A stretch of DNA of 64,000 nucleotides from Hymenobacter psychrophilus (GTDB lineage Bacteria > Bacteroidota > Bacteroidia > Cytophagales > Hymenobacteraceae), in NCBI RefSeq assembly GCF_900107135.1, contig NZ_FNOV01000010.1, positions 124,001 through 188,000 of the forward strand. Direction: 5' to 3'. This document shows positions 25,530 to 34,347 of this stretch, one piece after another. Each line of letters opens with the position of its first letter. Position 1 is the first letter of the stretch. Both the position numbers and the translations under genes were made by a program. The notes under the pieces were generated by a model. That model saw only the letters and a list, made by a program, of their open reading frames with translations. It was not told the origin of the DNA and ran no database searches.

Positions 25530-26231
25530 ATGTTCCCCACTCCCCGCATCGCCGTACTCATTCCGGCCCATAATGAAGCCCAGTCGATTGCCCTGGTACT
25601 GGCCGAGCTGCCGGCCGGGGTGGCCCAGGAAGTAGTGGTGGTGGACAACGCCTCGACCGATGACACGGCCCGGGTCGCGCGCGCCGCCGGGGCCACCGTG
25701 GTGCCCGAGCCCCGCCCCGGCTATGGCTCGGCCTGCCTGGCGGGCCTGGCCTACTACGCGGCCCAGCCCGCCGGCCAGCGCCCCGAAATCCTGGTGTTTC
25801 TCGACGGCGACCATTCCGACTACCCCGAGCAGCTGCCCGAGCTGCTGGCGCCCCTGCTGGCCGGCACCGCCGATATGGTTATCGGCTCGCGGGCCCTGGG
25901 CGAGCGGGAACGGGGTGCGCTGCTACCCCAGCAGCGTTTCGGCAACTGGCTGGCCACGCGCCTGCTGCGCCTGCGCTACGGCGGCACCCACACCGACCTG
26001 GGCCCGTTCCGCGCCATCCGCACCGCCGCCCTCAACCGCCTGCACATGGCCGACACCACCTACGGCTGGACCGTGGAAATGCAGGTGAAGGCCGCCCGCC
26101 TGGGCCTGCGCGTGGTGGAAGTGCCCGTGCGCTACCGCCGCCGCATCGGCACCAGCAAGGTGTCGGGCATGGTGCGCGGCACTATCGGGGCGGGCTACAA
26201 GATTCTGTGGACCATTTTCAAGTACTGGTAA
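25530..26231 (+). CDS. GT2 glycosyltransferase (dolichyl-phosphate mannose synthase-like)
   Basis: 233 residues. IAVLIPAHNEAQSIALVLAE, VVVDNASTDDT and VFLDGDHSDYPEQLPELL (DxD) identify a GT2 enzyme of the DPM1/undecaprenyl-phosphate type. KVSGMVRGTIGAGYKILW at the end is typical, and a C-terminal membrane domain is absent. Such enzymes charge a polyprenyl phosphate with a sugar. The sugar is unknown. It is a single gene with its own sigma-type promoter, ending before a palindromic repeat, and convergent with the DUF547 operon. Confidence 0.8.
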   Translation: MFPTPRIAVLIPAHNEAQSIALVLAELPAGVAQEVVVVDNASTDDTARVARAAGATVVPEPRPGYGSACLAGLAYYAAQPAGQRPEILVFLDGDHSDYPEQLPELLAPLLAGTADMVIGSRALGERERGALLPQQRFGNWLATRLLRLRYGGTHTDLGPFRAIRTAALNRLHMADTTYGWTVEMQVKAARLGLRVVEVPVRYRRRIGTSKVSGMVRGTIGAGYKILWTIFKYW

Positions 26232-26263
26232 CTGATGTTACGCAGCCAGACCGTTCTAACGTA

Positions 26264-26409
26264 CGCCTCACCCCCTAGCCCCCTCTCCGAAAAGGAGAGG
26301 GGGAACTAGCCTAGTGCTAGCTTTCAATTCAAAGCATTGATTTTTAGGATATTAAATTATAGGCTAGTCTCCCCTCTCCTTTTCGGAGAGGGGGCTAGGG
26401 GGTGAGGCG
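26264..26409. repeat. C/G-rich palindromic repeat, family P (copy 1)
   Basis: Arms CGCCTCACCCCCTAGCCCCC and its reverse complement (ending GGTGAGGCG) enclose a GAAAAGGAGAGGGGG / CCCCCTCTCCTTTTC pair and an AT-rich centre. A GTTACGCAG / CTGCGTAAC flank (26237, 26431) extends the inverted repeat. It occupies nearly all of the 295-base gap between two convergent genes and may serve as a terminator. Confidence 0.8.
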
Positions 26410-26526
26410 CACGCGGAGGGCGACGTGTACTGCGTAACCTCAATTGGTAAGGCCGCTGCTGGTCGCCGCCGCTTCGCTTGGCGCACTGGCCAGAGCAGGC
26501 CAGGCACCACACGGCCGCTGGTGCAG

Positions 26527-27303
26527 CTACAGCTTGTCCTGCCGAATCAGTTGCCGGTAAAGCCGCACCAGCCGAGGCTGCGACACACCTAGCCAGTAGA
26601 GTCCGGCAATCAGGGTAAAGGCCGCCTGCAGGCGGAACACGCCGTTGTCCAGGTATTTGCGGGCCGAAGTCGTGACGGCGCGCGGCAGCACCCGGAAGGG
26701 GCCGTGCGCCTGCAGCCGCCGCACAATTTCCTGGTCTTCCATCACCAGCAGGTCTTCGCGGAAGCCGCCGATGCCCGCAAACACGTCGCGCTGCACAAAC
26801 AGGCTCTGGTCGCCGAAGCGCACCAACAGCAGCGGCAGGCGCGTACACCAGGCGCTGAAGCGCAGAAACCAGTGCCCATGGTCGAAGGCCAGGCGGTAGC
26901 AGCCGCTGCCGCAGCCCTGGCGCCGGGCGTGCCGCAAATCGGCCACAAAGCCCGGCGGCGGGTAGGAGTCGGCGTGCAGGAAGTACAGAATGTCGCCGCC
27001 GGCCTGCCGGGCTCCGTAGTTGAGCTGGGCGGCGCGGCCCTTGCGCGGGCTGCGCACCACCGTTGCGCCCGCCCGCCGGGCCCGCGCCCGGGTGCCGTCG
27101 GTGCTGCCCCCATCCACCACGATGATTTCCAGGTCCGGCTCGTCGGCCGTGGCCTGCCGCAGGTAAGCCAGCAGCGCCCCGATGCCGGCCGCTTCGTTGT
27201 AGGCCGGAATGATGATGCTCACCGTGCCCAGGCCGATTTCCGCCGCGCCGAGGCACGGCGGACTACCAGGTAAAAGCATCGTCTGGGGAACGGCAGGCAA
27301 CAT
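26527..27303 (-). CDS. TIGR04283-type arsenosugar biosynthesis glycosyltransferase
   Basis: 258 residues. SIIIPAYNEAAGIGALLAYL, IIVVDGGSTDGTRARARRAG, KGRAAQLNYGA, FLHADSYPPPGF (DxD region) and FGDQSLFVQRDVFAGIGGF, with LLVMEDQEIVRRLQ, match the TIGR04283 group, named for a proposed role in arsenosugar synthesis. That role comes from gene neighbourhoods and is not shown here; no radical SAM arsenosugar enzyme is in the window. It is 33 bases behind the DUF547 gene in one operon driven by site G. The exact start is uncertain (several Met in the first 40 residues). Confidence 0.8.
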   Translation of the reverse strand: MLPAVPQTMLLPGSPPCLGAAEIGLGTVSIIIPAYNEAAGIGALLAYLRQATADEPDLEIIVVDGGSTDGTRARARRAGATVVRSPRKGRAAQLNYGARQAGGDILYFLHADSYPPPGFVADLRHARRQGCGSGCYRLAFDHGHWFLRFSAWCTRLPLLLVRFGDQSLFVQRDVFAGIGGFREDLLVMEDQEIVRRLQAHGPFRVLPRAVTTSARKYLDNGVFRLQAAFTLIAGLYWLGVSQPRLVRLYRQLIRQDKL

Positions 27304-27336
27304 AAATCAGCTAGTGCGGTGGTGGGGGGGGCGGGT

Positions 27337-28134
27337 TTATTGCTCGTTGAGCTGCCAGTTGTAATCGAGGAAGGAAACGGGGGTTTGCTCGGTGATGGTG
27401 GTTTTCGAGTACCGGTTCACCCACTTGGCTACCGACTGGCCGTTGCTGGTCCAGTCGCCCTTGTACCAGTCGAAGTATTTGGAGAGTTGCGCCTTGCCGG
27501 AGCTGATGTTGTTTTTAGCCGGGTTGTTGAGAAAGGCGCGGCCCTGGTCGTCGAGCTGGGCATCGAGGCGGGCGGCGGTGTAGGCCTCGATGCGCAGGGG
27601 CGGGCAGCTCAGGGCCGCGCACACCAGGGCGAAGTGAATGCGCGGCTCGTTGTACTTCTTGCGCAGCGTGCCGTGCTCAATATTGTCGAGGCTCATTTTC
27701 TGGCCCCCGATGCTGAAAAACTTATCCGCCCAGGGCGTATTGACGAACGGAATCTGGATGGAGGAGCCTATTTCCTTGATGCTCTTGAGCGGGTAATGAT
27801 TGAGGACGGTTTTGATGGTGTAGGCGTTGTAGGCGTTTATCCAGTACACCATCTGCTCGTTTTTGCTCCAATTGGCGGCCGGCGGGTTTTTGCTCAGCAG
27901 GGCCAGGTACTGGTTGAATTCCTGCTCATCGGCCTTGAAGCCCTTGTAATTGACCAGGCCCTTATCGGTGACGTGCTTTTTCAGTAGCCGGTCGTAGCGG
28001 CTGTGGTCCACTGCGGGGGCGGCGGCTACCACCGCCGTAGCCGCCGGCAACCGGGCCGGGTTGAGCGTGGTGAAGGCCGTCAGGGCAACGGCGGCGGTCA
28101 GGGTAGTCAGGGCAAAAAAGGCTGGAATCTTCAT
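27337..28134 (-). CDS. DUF547 domain secreted protein
   Basis: 265 residues. A hydrophobic signal region (MKIPAFFALTTLTAAVALTAF) is followed by the DUF547 domain: LVNYKGFKADEQEFNQYLALL, QMVYWINAYNAYTIKTVLNHYP, KMSLDNIEHGTLRKKY, and a PRIHFALVCAALSCPPLR segment with a conserved Cys. The family is of unknown function but often neighbours TIGR04283-type glycosyltransferases, as here. It is first in its operon, behind promoter site G. A role in processing a periplasmic intermediate is only a guess. Confidence 0.85.
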   Translation of the reverse strand: MKIPAFFALTTLTAAVALTAFTTLNPARLPAATAVVAAAPAVDHSRYDRLLKKHVTDKGLVNYKGFKADEQEFNQYLALLSKNPPAANWSKNEQMVYWINAYNAYTIKTVLNHYPLKSIKEIGSSIQIPFVNTPWADKFFSIGGQKMSLDNIEHGTLRKKYNEPRIHFALVCAALSCPPLRIEAYTAARLDAQLDDQGRAFLNNPAKNNISSGKAQLSKYFDWYKGDWTSNGQSVAKWVNRYSKTTITEQTPVSFLDYNWQLNEQ

Positions 28135-28173
28135 GCGTTCGGCTTTGGCAGCAGATTAGGTGAATCTGGGGCT

Positions 28174-28202
28174 ATAGTCGGCCCGGCAGCCCCGGCCTTA
28201 CA
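28174..28202 (-). promoter_or_regulatory. ECF sigma promoter site G (DUF547 operon)
   Basis: Minus strand: TGTAAGG (28196-28202), a 16-base spacer, GACTAT (28174-28179). The DUF547 start codon is at 28134. Confidence 0.7.
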
Positions 28203-28321
28203 AAGCCGCCCATAATTTTTCGTCTGGGTAAGTGCTGCTTCTGAGCTAAACGAAGTGCAGCCCGACGGGCCGCGCAGGCGCGAGGCACGACGGGCTCTGG
28301 CATGCCGTTCACCGAGTTATC

Positions 28322-28978
28322 GTCCAACAAGGCCCTGACCCCGAAACCCTGCGCCACACCACCGGCCTCCTCGAAACGTTGCTGCGCCTGCTGCACCCGT
28401 TCATGCCCTTCATCACGGAGGAAATCTGGCACGAGCTCAAGGAGCGCGGACCCAAGGAGTATGCCTGCGTGGCCGCCTGGCCCAAGCCCCAGCCCGTGGC
28501 CGACGCGCCCGCGCTGCTCGCCCGCATGGCTCAGGCCCTGGAAGTGGTGGGCGGCGTGCGCACCATCCGCAACCAGAAGGGCCTGGGCCCCAACAAGCCC
28601 CTGACCCTGGCCGCCAAAACCACCGATGCCACGCTGCAAACCCTGCTGGCCGACTACGGCGGCATCATCCGCAAGCTGGCCGCCCTCACCGACATTTCGG
28701 TGGTAGAAGCCGCCCCGGCCGCCGCCGTGGGTTTCGTGGCCGGCGGGGCCGAGTTCTTTGTGCCCCTCGAAGGCCAGATTGACCTCGGGGCCGAGAAGGA
28801 GCGCCTGACCAAGGAGCTGGAATACGCCCAGGGCTTCCGCGACTCGGTGAGCAAGAAGCTGAGCAACGAGAAGTTCGTGGCCAACGCCAAGCCCGAGCTG
28901 GTGGAGCGCGAGCGGCAGAAGCTGGCCGACGCAGAGGCCCAGATTGCCGCCCTGGATCAGCAGCTGGCCGGGCTCTAA
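28322..28978 (+). pseudogene. valS: Truncated valyl-tRNA synthetase C-terminus
   Basis: A stop-free frame of about 218 residues reads GPDPETLRHTTGLLETLLRL and continues LHPFMPFITEEIWHELKERGPKEYAC. It ends in the ValRS C-terminal coiled coil (LGAEKERLTKELEYAQGFRD ... EREQK-like ending ALDQQLAGL). The catalytic domain (HIGH and KMSKS) and most of the anticodon domain are absent, and no start codon in frame precedes the homology. valS is essential, so a complete copy must lie elsewhere. The fragment has no stop codons, which suggests recent duplication or rearrangement. Its terminator hairpin is kept. Confidence 0.8.
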
Positions 28979-28984
28979 GCCAAC

Positions 28985-29078
28985 GCCCCGCATACAAGTC
29001 CGGCCCCCGGCGGCCCCGCTCTGCTCCGCTTCGGGTGCCGGGCGGTGGCTGCCGGGGGCCGGCCTTTTTATGCGGGGC
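28985..29078. terminator. Nested hairpin terminator after valS fragment
   Basis: Outer arms GCCCCGCAT (28985-28993) and ATGCGGGGC (29070-29078), and inner arms CCGGCCCCCGG (29000-29010) and CCGGGGGCCGG (29052-29062), followed by a CTTTTTA run. Confidence 0.65.
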
Positions 29079-29205
29079 TGGTGGCCGCCACGGGTGGCGG
29101 TGGGGTAGGGGTGAGTGAGTCCTGACTCCGGCACCCGATGCGGAGAGCGAAAAAATCGCAAAAAAGGAGAAAATCAGGGTTGATTTCCTCCTGAAAAATG
29201 CCCGA

Positions 29206-29237
29206 TTGATGCAATATCTACCTAGGCCATAATTTTG
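29206..29237 (+). promoter_or_regulatory. Bacteroidetes-type promoter for the alginate locus
   Basis: TAATTTTG at 29230-29237 fits TAnnTTTG. TTG at 29206-29208 lies 21 bases upstream, a plausible spacing. The predicted transcript start falls at the edge of the LacI-type operator that follows, so bound regulator would block it. Confidence 0.5.
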
Positions 29238-29243
29238 CACACA

Positions 29244-29273
29244 AGCGTTACCGGTAACGTTGCCGGTAACGCT
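29244..29273. promoter_or_regulatory. LacI-family tandem operator 1 (before PL6 gene)
   Basis: Thirty bases holding two overlapping palindromes, TTACCGGTAA and TTGCCGGTAA; the whole reads as a near palindrome. The same layout occurs at 40508-40537 and 60237-60266. Confidence 0.8.
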
Positions 29274-29420
29274 TTTTGCTTGCTTCGGGAATATCGTTCG
29301 CCCGCGGGGAAGGGCCAAAGTGCTTGATTATTGGTCTTTTAAAGGTCTACATTTGAAAAAGAGCCGCGCTGCCGATTATCCGCCAGAGCCCTTGTTTATC
29401 AACTGTCTACAGCCTTCAAC

Positions 29421-30818
29421 ATGCGGCCCTTTACGCGCTCATTCCTGACTGCCCTGCTGAGCTCAACCGGTCTGGCCGGCGCGCAGGCCGCCACCATCAA
29501 AGTTGCCGACCCAACCGCCTTTCAGGCGGCCGTGCCCAAGCTGCAGCCGGGCGACACGCTGGTGCTGGCCGCCGGTACCTGGCGCGATGCGCCGCTCGTG
29601 CTGCAGGGTCGCGGCACGGCCCAGCGGCCCATTGTGCTGCGGGCCGAACGGCCGGGCGCCGTGCAGCTGACCGGCCAGTCGAGCCTGCGGCTGAGCGGGG
29701 AGTACTTGGTGGTGTCGGGGTTGGATTTCCGGGAGGGCTACTCACCCAAAGGAGGCGTTATTGAGTTTCGCGACGGTGCCAAGGGCCTGGCCAACCATTG
29801 CCGGGTAACCGAGTGCGTAATTGCCGACTATAACCGCCCCGCCAGCGACAAGGACGACAAGTGGATCCACTTTTACGGCCAGCAAAACCGCTTCGACCAC
29901 AACTACGTGGCCGGCAAAACGACCGGGGGCGTAACCATGGTGATTGAGCTGCCCACGGCCGAAAGCCGCGACAACCAGCACCGCATCGACCACAACTACT
30001 TCGGGCCCCGGCCGCCGCTGGGGGCCAATGGGGGCGAAACCATCCGCATCGGCCTGGCCGAAACCTCGCTCACGAACTCGGGCACGGTGGTGGAGGAAAA
30101 CTACTTCTACCACTGCGACGGCGAGGCCGAAATTGTGTCCATCAAGTCGGGCCAGAATGTGGTGCGCCGCAACGTGTTCGAGGAATGCGCGGGCGCGGTG
30201 GTGCTGCGCCACGGCAACAACAACCTCATCGAGGGCAACTACTTCCTGGGCAACGGCCAGGAGCAGACCGGGGGCGTGCATGTGATTAACGCCGGGCACC
30301 AGGTGCGCGGCAACTACTTCGCCGACTTGCGGGGCAGTGGCTTCAAAGGGGCTCTGGTTATTATGTACGGGGTGCCCAACTCGCCCCTCAACCGCTACGC
30401 CGCCGTGCGCGACGTGCTCATCGAGAACAACACGTTCGTCAATTGCCGCCTCGTAGATCTGGCGGCCGGCAAGGACAAGGAGCGCACCCTGGCCCCGGCC
30501 GGCGTGCAGTTGCAAAACAACGTTTTCTACGGTCCCAAGCTGCCCGCGCCCTTTGCGGTTACGGCCGATATCAGCGGGCTGACGCTGGTCGGCAATCGGT
30601 ACCAGGCGGCCGGGGCCGGCCCCACCATTGCTGGTTTACAGGCGGCCAATATGATCAGCCAGAAATCAGCCGACGGGCTGCTGGTGCCCGCCGCCAAGGG
30701 CGCGCCGGTGCCGGCCCTGGTCCGGCCCGTAACGGCCGCCCAGGCCGGGCCGCGTTGGTTCCGGCCGGGCCCCGATGGTCTGGCGGCCCCGGCGGCCGGG
30801 GCTACGGGGGCGCGCTAA
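29421..30818 (+). CDS. PL6 family alginate lyase (single-domain)
   Basis: 465 residues. A signal peptide (MRPFTRSFLTALLSSTGLAGAQA) is followed by a right-handed beta-helix: DPTAFQAAVPKLQPGDTLVL, RFDHNYVAGKTTGGVT, NGGETIRIGL (calcium-binding region) and the catalytic pair K242 (IVSIKSGQNVVRRN) and R263 (VLRHGNNN), spaced 21 residues apart as in PL6 enzymes. PL6 enzymes cleave alginate (or chondroitin B) by beta-elimination. The alginate context makes alginate the likely substrate. It is first behind the promoter and operator, and the SusC gene follows after 187 bases. It would act in the periplasm or at the outer surface. Confidence 0.85.
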   Translation: MRPFTRSFLTALLSSTGLAGAQAATIKVADPTAFQAAVPKLQPGDTLVLAAGTWRDAPLVLQGRGTAQRPIVLRAERPGAVQLTGQSSLRLSGEYLVVSGLDFREGYSPKGGVIEFRDGAKGLANHCRVTECVIADYNRPASDKDDKWIHFYGQQNRFDHNYVAGKTTGGVTMVIELPTAESRDNQHRIDHNYFGPRPPLGANGGETIRIGLAETSLTNSGTVVEENYFYHCDGEAEIVSIKSGQNVVRRNVFEECAGAVVLRHGNNNLIEGNYFLGNGQEQTGGVHVINAGHQVRGNYFADLRGSGFKGALVIMYGVPNSPLNRYAAVRDVLIENNTFVNCRLVDLAAGKDKERTLAPAGVQLQNNVFYGPKLPAPFAVTADISGLTLVGNRYQAAGAGPTIAGLQAANMISQKSADGLLVPAAKGAPVPALVRPVTAAQAGPRWFRPGPDGLAAPAAGATGAR

Positions 30819-31005
30819 TTCCCCCGGTAAAGTCCGGCTGTTGGTGCTTGCTTCCATCCGCATAAACCCTGGCTTCCGCATCACCCACGAATACAACCGG
30901 CTTGCTGCCGCCGTAGCGCCCCCGCGCTGCCGGGGCACTGGCGGCTACTTGCGCCGCCTACCATCCTCGCTCTTTTCTTCCCACTTTTCAAAAATTCCCT
31001 CTTTG

Positions 31006-34000
31006 ATGATACGCTTACTTTCTTCGCCGCCCCGGCGCTGGCCCGTGGCCACCTCTGCGGTGCGGGCGCTCGTGCTGCTGCTGCTACTGGTATGCGGCCC
31101 GCTGGTAGTTCAGGCCCAGCAAGGCCTCACCGTATCGGGCACCGTGGTGGATGCGGCCGGCGAAACGCTGGTGGGCGCCACCGTGGTGGTGCAGGGCACG
31201 ACTATCGGCACCTCGACCAACAACGAAGGCTTTTACAGCCTGCAGGTGCCCGACGGGCAGGGTACGCTGGTGTTCTCCTTTATTGGCTACATGCCGCTGG
31301 AGCGCGCCATCAAGAACACGGCTTTGCTCAACGCCACGCTCAAGGCCAACCCCCAGAGCCTCGAAGAGGTGGTGGTAGTGGGCTACGGCGAGGTGAAGCG
31401 GGCCGATTTGACCGGCTCGGTGGGCTCGGTGAACATGGACGATCTGAACAAGGCTCCCGTCAAATCCTTCGACGATGCGCTGGCCGGGCGCGTGGCCGGC
31501 GTGCAGGTGACCTCGCCCGACGGGCAGCCGGGCGCCGCGCCCAACATCGTTATCCGGGGCGGCAACTCCATCACCCAGGACAACTCGCCGCTGTACGTGG
31601 TGGATGGCTTCCCGATTGAGAACTACAACAACAACGCCATCAACCCCTCGGATATCGAGTCGATTCAGATTCTGAAGGACGCCTCGTCGACGGCCATTTA
31701 CGGCTCGCGCGGGGCCAACGGCGTGGTGCTCATCACCACCAAGCGGGGTTCCGACGGCACGCCTACCATCACTTACGACACCTACTTCGGTTTGCAGGAA
31801 AGCCTGTCGCGGGCCAAGCTCATGAAGCCCTACGACTTCGTGAAGCTGCAGTTCGACTTCGACTCGGTGGCCGCCCGCCGCCTGTACCTGACCAACGGCC
31901 GCACCCTGGAAAGCTACCGCGACGAGGAGGGCATCGACTGGCAGAAGGAAATTCTGCGCCTGGCGCCCATGTGGAGCCACAACCTGGCCGTGCGCGGCGG
32001 CAGCAAGGGCACGCGCTACTCGCTTTCGGGCTCGGTGCTCAACCAGGACGGTACCATCATCAACTCGGGTTTCCGGCGCTACCAGGCCCGCGTGACGCTC
32101 GACCAGGACGTGCAGCAGAACCTGCGGGTGGGCCTGAACGCCAACTACAGCAACATTGCCACCACCGGCACGCCGGTTTCGGGCTCCTCCAACTCCGATT
32201 TCTCGCTGCTTACCAGCCTGTATGGCTACCGGCCCATCGTGGGCAACGGCAACCTGCGCCAGCTGCTCGATAACGCCGAGGACGAGGATGTAGTAGGGGC
32301 CAACAACTACCAGTGGAACCCGCTGTTCACGGTCAACAACGAGGTGCGCGACCGGACCACCAACCAGCTTACGGCCAACGGCTACGCCGAGTACAAGTTC
32401 ACCAAGTCGCTGAAGCTGCGCGTAACCGGGGGCGTCGACCGCCGGGTGCTGCGCTACGACGTGTTCAACAACTCCCAAACCCGCACCGGCAACCTCAACA
32501 ACCCCAACGGCCAGAACGGCGTGAACGGCTCGGTGACGTACACCGAGCAGAATAACCTAGTGAATGAAAACACGCTCACCTACACCAAGCAGATCCGGCG
32601 CGACCATCGCCTGAACGTGCTGGGTGGCTTCACGGTGCAGCGCAGCCGCTACTCGCAGTACGGCAACGGCGCCATTCTCATTCCCAACGAGCAGCTGGGC
32701 ATCAGTGGCCTCGACGAGGGCATTCCGTTTACGATTACGGCCGTGCGCTCGTCCAACACGCTGGCTTCGGCTTTGAGCCGCGTCAACTACACCTTCAAGG
32801 ACCGCTACCTGGCCACGGTGTCGTTCCGGGCCGATGGCTCGTCGAAGTTTGCGGACGGTAACAAGTGGAGCTACTTCCCGTCGGCCGCGCTGGCCTGGCA
32901 GCTCAACAAAGAGGCGTTTCTGAGCAACATCAAGGCTATTTCCGACGCCAAGCTGCGGGTGAGCTACGGCTTCATCGGCAATAACCGGGTCGATGACTTC
33001 GCCTACTTGCCCTCGCTGGGCCTGCCCGTGGGCGAGTCGTACTCGCCGGGCGGGGTGTTCATCCGGGCGGTGGTGCCGCTCACGCTCGGTAACCGCGACC
33101 TGCGCTGGGAAACCACCCAGGAGGCTGATCTGGGCTTCGACCTGGGCCTGTTCGAGCAGCGCGTGACGCTGACCGTGGATGCCTACCGCAAGAAAACCAC
33201 CGACCTGCTGCTCAACTCGCTGCTGCCGCCTACCAGCGGCTACACCTCGGCCTTCCAGAACATTGGGGCGGTGCAGAACCAGGGCCTGGAGCTGACGCTG
33301 GGCACGGTGAACGTGCAGAGCACGCGGTTCAACTGGTCGAGCAACTTCAACCTGGCCTTCAACCGCAACGAGGTGCTGGAGTTGACCCGCAACCAGGAGT
33401 TTATCCAGTCGTCGGTGCGCTGGCAGTCCTCTTCGGGCTACGGCAACGTGCCCGCCTACCTGGCCGAAATCGGCGCGCCGGTGGCCCGCTTCTACGGCTT
33501 CCAGTGGGCCGGCAACTACCAGATTGCTGATTTCGACGTGGTGAACGGCAACTACGTGCTCAAGGCCGATGTGCCCAACAACGGCAACGCCCGCACCAGC
33601 ATCCGCCCCGGCGACATCCGCTACGTGGATCTGAACGGCGACGGCCAGGTCGACAACAGTGACCGCACCATCATCGGCAACCCCAACCCCAAGTTCATCG
33701 GCGGCTTCAGCAACAACTTCGGCTTCAAGGGCTTCGATCTGAACGTGTTCCTGCAGTTCTCCTACGGCGGCGACCTGCTCAATGCCAACCGCATCCTGTT
33801 CGAGGGTGGGGCGCTGAAAAACGGCCTCAACCAGTTCGAGAGCTACGTGGACCGCTGGAGCCCCGAGAATCCGGACAGCAAGAACTTCCGCGTCGGCGGC
33901 CAGGGCCCGCGGGTGTACTCGACGCGCACCATCGAAGACGGCTCGTACCTGCGCCTGAAAACGGTGAACCTGGGCTACACCGTACCGGCCACCCTGACGA

Positions 34001-34182
34001 GCAAGGCCCACCTGAAAACGCTGCGCTTCTACGCCTCGGCCCAGAACCTGCTGACCTGGACCAAGTACTCGGGCAACGACCCGGAGGTGTCCATCTACAG
34101 CTCGCCGCTCACGCCGGGCTTCGATTTCTCGGCCTACCCCCGCGCCCGCACCTACACGCTGGGCCTGAACGTGTCGCTGTAG
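31006..34182 (+). CDS. susC: SusC/RagA TonB-dependent outer-membrane transporter
   Basis: 1058 residues. A signal segment ending LVVQAQQ, a carboxypeptidase-like domain (GLTVSGTVVDAAGETLVGATV), the SusC-specific TonB-box region (EVVVVGYGEVKRADLTGSVG), the plug (DDALAGRVAGVQVTSPDGQP, IYGSRGANGVVLITTKRG) and a large beta-barrel ending TYTLGLNVSL. It imports oligosaccharides across the outer membrane with its SusD partner downstream. The start MIRLLSSP at 31006 is chosen because the long frame upstream crosses the PL6 gene. Codon usage is the same as in neighbours. Confidence 0.9.
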   Translation: MIRLLSSPPRRWPVATSAVRALVLLLLLVCGPLVVQAQQGLTVSGTVVDAAGETLVGATVVVQGTTIGTSTNNEGFYSLQVPDGQGTLVFSFIGYMPLERAIKNTALLNATLKANPQSLEEVVVVGYGEVKRADLTGSVGSVNMDDLNKAPVKSFDDALAGRVAGVQVTSPDGQPGAAPNIVIRGGNSITQDNSPLYVVDGFPIENYNNNAINPSDIESIQILKDASSTAIYGSRGANGVVLITTKRGSDGTPTITYDTYFGLQESLSRAKLMKPYDFVKLQFDFDSVAARRLYLTNGRTLESYRDEEGIDWQKEILRLAPMWSHNLAVRGGSKGTRYSLSGSVLNQDGTIINSGFRRYQARVTLDQDVQQNLRVGLNANYSNIATTGTPVSGSSNSDFSLLTSLYGYRPIVGNGNLRQLLDNAEDEDVVGANNYQWNPLFTVNNEVRDRTTNQLTANGYAEYKFTKSLKLRVTGGVDRRVLRYDVFNNSQTRTGNLNNPNGQNGVNGSVTYTEQNNLVNENTLTYTKQIRRDHRLNVLGGFTVQRSRYSQYGNGAILIPNEQLGISGLDEGIPFTITAVRSSNTLASALSRVNYTFKDRYLATVSFRADGSSKFADGNKWSYFPSAALAWQLNKEAFLSNIKAISDAKLRVSYGFIGNNRVDDFAYLPSLGLPVGESYSPGGVFIRAVVPLTLGNRDLRWETTQEADLGFDLGLFEQRVTLTVDAYRKKTTDLLLNSLLPPTSGYTSAFQNIGAVQNQGLELTLGTVNVQSTRFNWSSNFNLAFNRNEVLELTRNQEFIQSSVRWQSSSGYGNVPAYLAEIGAPVARFYGFQWAGNYQIADFDVVNGNYVLKADVPNNGNARTSIRPGDIRYVDLNGDGQVDNSDRTIIGNPNPKFIGGFSNNFGFKGFDLNVFLQFSYGGDLLNANRILFEGGALKNGLNQFESYVDRWSPENPDSKNFRVGGQGPRVYSTRTIEDGSYLRLKTVNLGYTVPATLTSKAHLKTLRFYASAQNLLTWTKYSGNDPEVSIYSSPLTPGFDFSAYPRARTYTLGLNVSL

Positions 34183-34185
34183 TTT

Positions 34186-34316
34186 TAGCTGTTAGCTATT
34201 AGCTGGTGGCTGTTAGCTTTTTGACGCCCCATATCTTAAGTGGCCGTGCGTCTGGCAACGGTTACCGCATGTAAACCACCCGAGAGCTAACAGCTAGCAG
34301 CTACTAGCTAACAGCT
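34186..34316. repeat. Inverted repeat between susC and susD, pair 1
   Basis: Left arm TTAGCTGTTAGCTATTAGCT (34185-34218) pairs with the right arm ending AGCTAACAGCTGA (34285-34316). The units TAGCTGT recur in both arms. It occupies most of the 165-base gap between susC and susD, longer than the usual 10-30 bases. Confidence 0.75.
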
Positions 34317-34347
34317 GATTAAAAACCCTCTTCCCACCCGCCTTCTC

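Larger units (their letters stand above)
28979..29420. other. Intergenic stretch with terminator, promoter and operator
   Basis: About 440 bases without a gene. It contains the terminator hairpin at 28985-29078, a TAATTTTG promoter element at 29230-29237 and the LacI-type tandem operator at 29244-29273. Past the operator is a leader of about 150 bases to the PL6 start codon. Confidence 0.6.
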
